DNA from: Patagioenas fasciata | Lineage: Eukaryota > Chordata > Aves > Columbiformes > Columbidae | DNA length: 64,000 nucleotides | Assembly: GCF_037038585.1 (NCBI RefSeq) | Contig: NC_092520.1 | Span: 188,770,604 to 188,834,603, forward strand | Direction: 5' to 3' | Shown: positions 37,462-49,400 of the stretch, piece after piece | Position numbering within the stretch: position 1 is the stretch's first letter | How the letters are laid out: each line of letters opens with the position of its first letter | Notes under the pieces: model-generated | Databases searched by the model: none | What the model was told of the DNA's origin: nothing | Seen by the model: the letters and a program-made list of their open reading frames with translations, nothing else | Program-made: the position numbers and the translations under genes

Positions 37462-40400
37462 CTGAGGCAGATGTTAAGTTCACAAAAGAAATGCAGCAAA
37501 GAAAAAAAGTTAGTGTGAAAGCTTCTTAAGTATGTGATGACGTACCCAGTCCTAAGAATCTGCATGCATCTAGGATTGATATTATATTTTTCCCCTTGTC
37601 TGCCTCTGCTCTACTTCTATTGAAATAAATGCGTGCAAACCTTTATCTTATCTGATACTCAATTATTTTGTAATATATATTAGAAAAACAGTTTGTTTAC
37701 AAACTTAATTCCTCAGGAGTAAACCACACTGCTAATAGGTGCCACAAAAATCTAATAACAAAGCATTTAAATGCCAATCATCCAATATTTTAACCAGAAC
37801 TTTTGCCATTTAATTACTAAAAAACCTGTTTGTTAAAACAGGCAGTTAAATATGTAACAGATTAGACACGGGCTGAAGCTGAGTGAAGCCTTGTCATGAA
37901 GTGCAACAGGTTTAGGTTCCAATTCCCCACCTTAGTTTATAATGCTTGAAAGGCCATCTCATCTACCGTGCTTTCAAAAATTATATGCTACAGACATAGT
38001 ATGTACTGCTGGCAAAGTCTTTTAGTGACTAAGCTTAACAAACAGTACTGAAGGGAATTCATACAAACTTCTCTATGACATTTAACTGTTTCACTTAAAT
38101 TGACACGTTTCATAATAAATATTTCAGTGGTATATTCATGCAAAAGTGTTCCACCATAAGTTAAGTAGCACAAAAAAGTTTTATCAGTGAAAGTCATAAA
38201 ACATTCCAGTATTTTAACAGAACAGGAATCACATTTCTGAAGTAATTAGAAGGCTCATGTTTAACTCTGGGTACAAAGGCCACTGTGCTTCATCTTGACA
38301 GCTATAAAACCTTAAGTACAGACAAGAGCAAAGTCAAGTGGCACCCAACTCAGATCTTGCCCAGCCCTTGTAACTCACCTACACATCCAGGAGGCAAATA
38401 TATACATACAATTGATTTCTGCATATGCAAATAAAGGAACATAAGTAGCTAAAAAGTTCTTTGCCACAAACTCCATCTATCTCTTAAACATATTTGGTGT
38501 CAAGTGATTTATTGGAGAAAGCCGTTATATTACATTAAATTTACTTAAACTACAGGAAATCGCATTAGTAGCATTATACTCAAGGTCTGAGTTCCACATG
38601 GCTTCATTCAGCAACAGATTCCTTTCTGACACTGATGCTCCATTTACTCTATCCCAGCGCCATTCCTTTTACTAGCTTATTACTTAAAATGACCCCATCT
38701 GACAAGAAGGTGTCATTGTGTTGGTTTGAGAATGACTGATGTGGTGCTAACATCTAGCCTTGACCTCTCCCACCCTCTTCTTTTGTCACTCTCCAGAGTT
38801 ATCTGGGATGCCTCCCATTCAATCCATAAAACTTTAGTATCTTCCTTGTGACGCAATAATTCCAAACAAAAGATTCCTTAACTAAGAAGTAAGAGTGTAA
38901 CTATTCAGAGTGGTGTTTATGCCACAGTGGTTGTCTGAAAGCATAGAGATACATTCCACTTAATTCTTTCCTGGGGTAGAAAGACTGTCTAATGCAGCTG
39001 TGGAATATTCTAGATTATTGCTCATTCTGTCCATGGAAAGGGTGAAGGGGGAGTGGTAAATGCAATGTCCAAGCCACAGCTCAAGAGCCTGTGCCAGACC
39101 AAGGTTTCATTGATGGATATCACATTTGAAACTGGTACACAGTCTTTAACAGCCTCACTCATATTCTCACCTTCTCCACCAGGTCCTTCAGTTTGGTAAC
39201 TTCTTCTCCCAGCTTTTCAACGCTGCAAAGCAAGTCTTCGCAGACTTCAATAAAATTTTCAGTCGGTGCCCACTGCAGCACTATCTATTAACAGTTACAG
39301 TTATTTACCAGCATTACTGTACATTGTGTTTTCATATTATTTTAGTTAAATGTATCATAAAAGAGTGTCAGAAAAAGTTTATAACTGCATATATTCCATG
39401 TTTTCATTGTATGATATACACACGAGATCTGCTACTCTCTACTACTCTTTTGTCACCTTAACTCCCCTATCAGCAGAAACATGAAGAAAAAATATTTATC
39501 ACAGAATCACAGAATGTTAGGGATTGGAAGGGACCTCGAAAGATCATCTAGTCCAATCCCTCTGCTCCTTTAATTGGGTGGCCTACATATTTGCAATACA
39601 TTATTAAAAAAAAAGTGTCCTTTTGAGAAAGAACATTGCATAGCGCTCTAGAACTATACAATAATCAAGATGGTCGATGAGTATTTGTATTTTTCATTTT
39701 ACAAGTTAGAACAATATTCTAGAGTAGAATAATATACTCTGAACCTATATTTCTTTTTTTGCTTGAGTACCTTGTGAGAATTTTCACGCAAATGTTTATT
39801 CACAGTCTGCACAGGAATGATCAGCTTACTACACTCTTTATTCAACTTCTGAAGAAACTTGAGGAATTCATCTCCACTACAAAAATAGAATGATATTCCG
39901 TTATTTGTCAAAGGCCGTAACTTTTTGCAAGCTAAATACGATCTATGCATTTCCAACATTGGCTAGTGAACAAATCAGACATGCAGTTTCATTGGCTTAG
40001 AAAAAAGAAAATCCAGTGTTATTTTAACATAGGGTAGTTAAACACTACATTTAACAACTTAGCAAGTTCTGCACCACCAGCCCTTTTGGAAGGACAACAA
40101 ATCGTTAAGTTATCCAGAACATTCAGCTGGTTAGACACACCAAAAGCTGAAGAAGTGTCACCCAAAAGCTTTTTGGAACATTCTATTAACCTCCACTTCT
40201 GTTTCTAACTCTCGTGAATCCTGTAGTATCAATGAAGACATTTCATTACCTGATGCATGAGTAATTCTATACCACATTTATAAATGCATAATAACCGCAG
40301 CACTGTTTTCCTGTGCATATGTGTGTACAGATCAATCTTGCAACATGAGAAACTGAATTTATAGACAATTTTATGCTGACATATCAATATTCCTGACCTG

Positions 40401-43400
40401 CAGCTTACATTTCTGAGGAAGTGGGGGAAAAAAAAAAAGTCTGGTTTGTACTTTGTAGCTAGAACTAAAATGACTAGGTTAGAGTCACTTGGTCTTCAGC
40501 ATAGTGAGAGAAAGAAGAATCCAATAATACTGACTTGAGCCCTGGATTTGGAAGTACATTCCTCAAAGCCTAAAATACCCAATGTTATCTACTTTGAAGA
40601 AAATATATACTTAGTGGTCAAATTGAAGCAGGAAGACAGCTCTGAAAATTAGTTTGATCAATATTGCGAAAGAGTAGAGAAAAGGATAGAATGATTTAAC
40701 AGACAACTTCGTTAACTTTCTAGAGCTTCGACATGACACCCAGTCAATTTACAAGCCTCAGAGAGTGTTATTTACAAGTCCGGGTGCTGGTTACAAAGTT
40801 GTCACCACTGACCTGGCAGAGGAAAGGCAGGGGGTGAGGAAGAAGATCATCCATTTGTTCTTAAAGAACGAACTCTCAAAAGCCAAAACTCCTGAGAAGT
40901 GCCTGTATCTTCAGTAGAAAATTTTCCACTAGTTATAAGCCACTCCACTGAATGTTTTACCTCAGCAGAGGTAAAACAAGAGACAATTTTAAGTTCCTAT
41001 CGCAGGACTTCGCATTATATTTACAGAAGGATCTAAATAAGTTTATTCAGACCCCAATGCTCCTCTTTTCCAAGGGCAATCTGCTACTAAACTTCAATGC
41101 AACATCCTCACAGCACCTTCCTGGCTGCTGCTTCTGATGGCAAAAAGGTACACATGAAATTTGCCAAACAGCTAAACTAAGCTACATGCCAGTGTGGTGC
41201 AAATACCTAAACAGAGACTGAACTTAGCCCATAGAGTGCTTTCCTTTACCTCTGGCAGAAGATCACTAAGGAGCAAAGTTTCCACCACTGCTCAGGACAC
41301 CTGTGATTTGCAACTGTGCTGAATTGTTACAACTTAAACACTTACACCAGAAATACACAGAAGCATCAGAAGGGATACCAGAGGTTAAAAAACAAGTCTG
41401 TTCATGGTTTTTATGAAGACAGGGAAGTAAGAAAGCTTATCAGCTTGTTTAATAAAATAATGAATTATTTTAGAACAATATAACTGAACTGAATATTTAG
41501 GGTAAAAAAAACCGGAATGGTAAACAAAATAATCACAGCTGGAGATAGGCTGACAGTTTCTCCCATGTTACTACAGTCAAGCCACGCTCATGAAAATTTC
41601 CTTATACTTAGAAGGATAACTCTTCAGTTGGCTATGGTCAGTTATGGCACCTTCTGTGTTTTGTCACAAAGGAAATTATTTTTAGGAATTCTGAAAGGAT
41701 TCTCAGCAAAAATAATGTATGTCATGGGCATGAAATTGGGAGAAAAAACCCCAAACATTTCTACTTCTCATACTTCTTTATTATAGCAATAATAGTTCTT
41801 GAAGATATTTTCCTATAATTTTGTATCTGTTGCAGTAACATGTTCTTATATTTGCAACTTGAAATAGTGCTTTCAAAAAAATAATCACTTTTTAAAAGAA
41901 TTAATGGCTGTCAAAACACCAGTGGCTAAACAGTGCTAGACACTGTGAGTCTATAATCAATCAGTTCAACATTTTCTACTATGTTAGTTTTTCTATGACT
42001 TAATGACTGATTTTCCTTCTCACAGGATGACTTTGAAAAAGTGGGAAGTAAAATCTTTATATAATAGCATGTAAACATAGTCTATGATTTCAGTCTCAAG
42101 GTCAGATTCCAAGAATACATGTCAAGCCATTTTCTAGAAAACTATGCAGTGCTTGCTAAAACTGAAATGCTGTCATATTTTGTGTACTTCAATCTTTAAC
42201 CAATCAATCATTTTCTGGTTTTAAGAACTACATATGATATAAAACCATACTGCACTAGGAATTCCATACGTCACTGCTGTGTGAGGCTCTACAGGACATC
42301 ATGTGGGTTTTTTATCGTATTTGGCCATACATGCAGTGAACTGTCAACTTTCTGTGTTTCTCCACTTACTCCCTCTGTTCACCTTTGTAAGCTTTCTGCT
42401 TGAATGTGTACACTAAACACGACCAAAGACCAATCTGAAAAAAACCATATATTTCTAGCACAAAAATGCATGAAGCTTAAACTGGGCAAAGTCCTCTTAA
42501 ACTGCAGCTAATTATCCCTTGCTGAAGAGTTGACATCCTTTTCTAAAGGTGCCTAACTTGGACAGCCAGTCCCCCTTATGGCTGGCCCACTATCTCAGCT
42601 CAGCAAAGCTCAGGTGCTGTCAGAGTATTTATGGTGTATCCGTATCATACAGGTTTGTACCCTCTTGCGTGGTGAAACTTCAGTTCTTCAGCATACTAGT
42701 TTGTACCTGGATTCTCTTCTGGAAGTACAAAGGTACTTGTTTTGATGGAGAAATCTTCTCACAGACTAGAAGCACTGTCAAGGTCCTGTATCAGGACATG
42801 AACACCCTGTTCTCCCAGCCCACCTCAGTCTTTCAAGAGCTTCCCACGTGCCTTGCGTGCTCTCCCACATCCCATGGCTCAAACTTGGCACCATGCTGCA
42901 AAAAGGCACCTGAAGCAGGCTGCAAAGCCTCTTTTGTGTAAACACAGTAATGGAAACAGCTACGGGCACCACGCCAGCATCAAGAGCAATCGGTACGTAT
43001 AAGGATGACTCCACGGGAGTGCAGTACTTGCTGGGCAGACTCATGTAACCAAGGCACAAAAGACAATGCTCTGGCAGGACCACATCATGACATGACTGCT
43101 AACGCACAGCGTCTGTGTGATTCAGCTGCCTGCAAAGGATGCTGACATGTATGGAATGAACTTGAACCCAAGCACATTCTTTGGTCCAATGAACACTAGG
43201 ACTAACAAAGAGTCTAGCCTTATAGTATCCAAATAACACAGACAGCTCTCCCCAGTTTTTTGGAGAGGGAAGAAATACCTAACCAAGGAGCAGCACAGCT
43301 GTCAGGTCACTAGTCAAGAGTCAAGACCATCACCCAGCTCTTCCACATCCCACAGCTCAAACTCGGCACCACGCTGCAAAAACATACCTGAAGCAGGCTG

Positions 43401-46400
43401 CTAAGCTCCCTCTCAAGAAGGAGACATGCACTTTAAAGAGGAGCTGAACTCTTACTTTTCTAGACAGTAGAAAGTTATTTAATAAGTAGACTGGATGCAA
43501 AGAGGAGTTTTTTCCAGCCAGGCTGGTAAGGTAACACAATGCTATGCAAATGGTGGTAGGACTGAGAAGAAAGAAAGAAGCACAGAGAATCTAACTTACT
43601 AGTGATGCAGCTACAGAGTGAGGAAGGAGAAGCATTTCCAAGTTAAACAAACGCAGTCCAAATTACTAAAGCCTCTGAAAGGCAAGCCACACTTTTCTGC
43701 CTGAGTCAATTCTAAAACTTTTGCAAATTAAAATATCAAACAAATCCCATTTTCAGGAGCAATTCCACTGTAGGTCTGGGAAGTAAAAAGTGGAAAGTTA
43801 TGAATACAGAATCTAAACTCAAGTCTAGGTTCCTCTTCTGGAAAAAGTGATATTTACACAACAAAATAGAGGGTAGAGGTTGAAGAAGTCTTTAGACACC
43901 TTTGCACTTGCTACAGCCTTCCTCCTCCTTTTTGTGCTACCTGTGGGAAGTGCTCTAGCAGTGCTTACGGAACCAATGAAGTTTAAAAAGGTTTCTGAGG
44001 GATGTTCCTCTCAGCTCCAGCCTGGCTTTCATGCAATTGCACAGGACTATACGACAAGTGTAAGGGGTATTGCAGAATTGACGCTTAAAGCTATAAGAAT
44101 GAATCAATAATGGAAAAAATACCAAGTTGGAATGGAAGATGAAAGAAGTAACACTTTCTTACAAACCAGTTTCCTTATAAACCTGTTTCTACCAATGCAT
44201 ATAATCTGTGATAAGGAAAACATCTTATGAAGTTCTCAATTTGTAATATAAAAAAATGAGGTATTTTAGAAGCCAGTTAAAACTGCTTCCAGTGGAAGAG
44301 AAAAACGAGAAAAAATCCTGAACCTATTCAAAAGTCACATTTATGATTTAAGTCAAACACACATCTCCCTCCCACGCACGTTTTATTGCATCTTACAATC
44401 AGACAACTTTGATTGCAAGACTGTTAGGGCCTGTCTTGTCTACAGACAAAACAGAGAATTACAGAGATCACACCACATGGGGTTTGCAAGAGTAAATGAC
44501 GTTCTTGAAGCACAGAGAAGCAAGAACGGCAAGACCACAGAGAAATAACAAAATCTGCTCACTGAAGCCTATCAGAGAAATGAAAGAACAAGTTAATAGT
44601 GGAGCACAAGAAGCCAGTTTCAGAGTTTATGATATGAACTCAAGGTATAATAGTAAAAATCCTGCAAAGCAAGGTCATGAAACCCTGTTGAGGTACAAAG
44701 AAAGAATCCACCACTCAAAAAGACAGCCAAAGCAATGGCATATAATGGCAATATAACCCATAAACAGATTCCTACAACAGAAATCTATGCTTCCAACTTC
44801 CTTTGTACAAAACACACCTAAACCAGCCCTCATAATCCACTAACTGATGTACTCTCATTAATGTTATGCATGGGATAAGGTGTAAGAGAACTATAGAAAA
44901 CAACGCAGTCACCATAAATTGTCTATATTTCATTACCATTTCCTTAGATACACACTTAATACCTCAATTCCACCTTTACCACTTCAGGGAGGTCTTCAAT
45001 TCTTATTTCTTCCACTTGTAGTTCTTTAATAGCGTCTAGGAGTGTCTGTTGATCTCGAGGATTTGTAATGCCGATCTAAATTGAAAGAGTTATCCCAAAT
45101 TTGATTTACTTTTAATGCTTATTAGATATAACAGTATAGTACCATTTATTGTGTGAGTTTCTAACTATTAAAAGTCAAAGTAAGTTGCTTTTAAGTTACT
45201 GCAACCAACTACAATCTGTGTAACTGCAAATGGAAAAAATCAAACCACAAAAATTATTCAATAATGCAAAACAAAATTAAAAAGAGCTGAGGAAGAACCA
45301 AAATGAAATTGCACAGGATACTCAGAAAATCTGCTTAAGGTTTATTAAAAAAAAACCCAACAGTTTTTATAAGTACCCCTGCGTTGTTAGGATGTTATCC
45401 TCATCTGTTTCAGAGTCATCTCAGTAATCTCTTATTGGAAAAGAACCAATCATCATGATGGTGACACAGCATTAACTCAGAAAGAACGGAAACTGTCAAA
45501 TCAGCATCAAACAGAGAATTTTACAGAAAGAGGTCAGGTTTTAAGAAGTGCTTTTACAAGCTTTTGGGTGTGTATTTTTTTTACAGTTAGAGAAACTGGT
45601 CTCGTAAGACACAATACTTCTTTTTAAAATCTTATTTTAATAGAATCTAATTTAAAAAGTAAGTTATGTCTACAAAGAAATCTAGTTGGTTCACACTATC
45701 TCCAAAAATTCAAATGATCAGAAACCAGTAGAGAGAGAGAATATCATCTGTTAAAAGGACATTCAACCAGATGTTTCTACCATTAAATAGGCCGTAAAAG
45801 CAACCTTTTTATATATCTGAAGGACAGCATACTTACAAACTTAGAATAGATTTTTCACCTCAAATTAAGATCAAGCCTAAATACTACTTAACATCAGCTT
45901 ATAGAGTCCCTAAGCTCAGATCCATTCATCTTCTACACACTTGGCTAATGCTGCAAACAACAACAGAAAAGTTCTGAGGTGTTCAAGGCTTTTTTGTCAT
46001 TTTTAGCCGAAGAAAAGCATGATTTTCTTCAGCAGATAAACACTATGTAACTGAGATTCTCCAAGTGATGCCTGGGACAGAAAACGTCAGCTGTGTTACT
46101 CATCAAATATCTCAGATTAAAATGTGACTTGCATTTAAATCTTAGACTGAGAGTTTTCTTGCAGAACACTTAAACGAAGAAAAAAAAAATCACTTTGTTA
46201 AAAGGGAAGTACTTCTGTGGCACATTCACTACTTTTTCTTGCTCATCTGACAGGTTGTGGTGCAACACTGGACTTCTGCTGTTAGCAGCCCTAAGAGGAT
46301 GCTTCTCCACACAAAGGGAAAAACTTGTAATGCCAGCTCCAAGTCTGACTATGTTCCTAACTCTCCAGCTGAGCACCTGGACTCAGCAGGAGTGGACCAC

Positions 46401-49400
46401 TCTGGAACTGGAGGCTGTAAGGATCCCACAGTCTTCAGAGCTACAACATGCGGGGCTCTGACGTTCTGAGGACCAAAAGTTCCCTCCTGCAGCCTCAGAA
46501 CTCTGTAAGATGTTCGTGTTTGCAGTCTCCCAGATTTCTGTAATTATTGCAGGAAAAATTTTGAATGAACAGCTGACAACACACATCAGATCAGAATGCC
46601 AGGCAGTTGTTTCATGATGCAGAAGTAAGCTGATAAGAGCAGCAAATTTAATTATAATTAACAAAATAAATGAACTCTTCCAAGGACACAATGGCAGTTA
46701 TCATTGAATATTAAAACTATCTTGCTTAAGGGAAGAACTATTGTGAAAACTGGTTTGCTTTTGACTCCTTCTCATTCCTGAAACAAGCAAATCGGAATAC
46801 AGTTTTCTGATCAGTGTACCAGGAAGATGTTGTACATCCCTTCCTTATAAATAAAATGTACTTTCATCCTTCTGCAAATGGATCACTGAATGAGCACCAC
46901 CACATCAGGCTCCTGAAAATCCATGCCCCAAACTCATGATCCAGCATCAACACAACTTTTCTGTCATCCTTTAAATGGCAATGAAAGAAGTGGCAAATAA
47001 CAGACTGCCTCAACATATAAAAAATGACACAATTCTCAGGTAAAACCAGTGAAGTTACGCGTGAACTCTTACATCCTTGCCATCTTGCCCAAGTAGCCTC
47101 TATTTTTAATAACCTGACAATCTTATGCCAAATATTAAATGCTTTTTTTGAGGGCTGGGGGAGCAGAGGAAGGAGAGCCCTGGAACTGTGATATGGAAGA
47201 ACACAGACCAAATAATTCTCTAATGATGAAGTTAAACTTCTGGGTTACATTTTCAATTTTGATGTGTCAAATTTTCATTATGCATTTTCAAATCCAGAAC
47301 ACAATGCCATTTTCTCTTATTCTAAACTAATCACCATGTGAGAAACAAACCTTCTTAGTCCTAAAAGCATTGAGAAGTAAAGTTACTTCTGTTGCTAACT
47401 TGTGAGACAAATGCTCAAATAAAACCAATAAAAAAGATTAGAGAGTTGTAAGTAGCACAGAATCAGAAATAAACCTCCAAATGTTGAATAGACTTGTCCC
47501 AGTATATTGAACAGACTTGTCTCAGTATGGAACAGTTTATAAGCTTGAGGAATGTGGAGATTTCAGCTTGAAAGAGTCATTGTTTAGGCTCTGTTGTAGA
47601 ATACAGATAAAGATATTTACAGAGAAAATATCTTTTTGATATTGTTTGATGGAAGAAAGTGTATCATGTTAGTGACAGGATTTCTCCCCAGTTCTCTGGA
47701 TACAAAGCAGCTTGGTTCAGAGGCATCCATCAGAGGTCATCATTAATCTTCGTAGTAATAAGATCCAGGCTCTTTAAAATAGCTGGCTGTTAGCTGAAGA
47801 TCTGCCATCACACTAAAAACATTCAACTCTGGAATTACTAGAAAACTGATTAGATTTGTTCTACCAGTAGTGTGGGGAGAAACTGTTAGCAGAGCTCTAA
47901 AACTAGACTTCATCAAGAATTTGGGATAATTTATGAAATGCAAATAAACCAGGAGTGTTATATAATTTTTTAAATTCTCAGTTGAAGACTAATTAATTTA
48001 TGTCCATGCACAACTTATTTTCCAGGAACTGTTTCCTGCTGTTGCAGAGACAAGAGGCAAAACAACTTTGTTCCTATAGATATTATCTTCCTGTGCAAGA
48101 GCAGCTGATCCAGGTATTTATTTCAGCTTGTCCAAAGAAGCCTTCTTTGTAACAGGGAGCCTCAAACATGTTAGAACACTGAGAAGTTTCCAGTTTGTGT
48201 GAAGTTATGTCTCTTTGGTGAAGGAACTGTAAGGCTTAGCCATTCTCTAAAGTCCACAATTCTCTCCTCTTCTCACGACAAAATCAAATAGCTATTACAA
48301 CAAACCAGGTGATCAGTATGAACACATACTCAGTCAGATTCGCAGTTTAATGCAATCACAACCAAGACAGCAGCTCACAGAGCTATGAGAAGAAAGCCAC
48401 AGAAATCTCCTTTAAAGAGCAAAATTCCTGTCAATGGGGGCTTTAGGATTCATATGAAGCCCACAATGGGATGCTGACCAATGGGCATGATCCTGGGGTT
48501 TCAGAAAAGCAGTAACATCAGAACATGCTGACACGCCTTGTAATAGTTAGGTCTGAGTGAACTCTTAAAGATCCCTTCATCAAAGCAACTCCCTATATAC
48601 GCACCCTCTGAGAATACAGAATTACTTCTGAGCTCTGCCCAAACACTGAAAGTCTACTCAGTTACAAGACAAAACTTCATATGAAACATCCTGGTGACCA
48701 CAACTCTGAAGGAATATTAACATCTGTATGCAAACATTAGTTCCAGCTGTTGAACACGTGCCTCCTTGGTACCAAAACAGCAGGACAAAAGCTGACACTG
48801 AGGACATGGTCAGCATCAAAAGCAGGGAGCAGCCTTGAAGCAGCTATTTTAATGAGGCATCTTTGGTATCCCAGACCAGGTACAGAGCGCTAGGAAGAAT
48901 CCTGTGGCCTGAAGTACTCACTTTGTTCCAAGGAGACTCCTATGACTGGATTTTATTATGACACCCTTCTGTAAGCACAGCAAGTCTTTCCTTTCCCACG
49001 GGAATTATTCCAGCGAAGACAAAGCAACCACCCTATCTCACTGGAAATGAAAATCTTTTAATAATGCATCACTTAGTTCTAGATAACAGCAAAATATCAA
49101 CCTTTGCAGCTGCAGTAAACTGTAAGAAACCAAATATATATATATATATTTTTTTTTTTTTTTGGTACGGTTCTACAAACCTGTGTGGGATATGAGATTC
49201 CACAATGCAAGAGAGTTCTTGTTTTTCCCCACAGAAATTACAGCCTCACAAGGGAGGACCACATTTAAAGTAGTTGTTTAGGATTATCTACTGCTAATCC
49301 TAGCACTGATTTTCCTTCAGGAAAAACATACTTAAATACTAAAAATGGTAACAACTAAAATTTTAAATAGAACTATTTCCTGATCACCCCAACTCCCACA

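Larger units (their letters stand above)
39877..44962 (-). other. ASZ1 intron
   Basis: A 5.1 kb intron with no exon recognised. It contains a locally repeated segment (42859-42928 and 43337-43406). Otherwise it is AT-rich without identified transposons. Confidence 0.8.
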
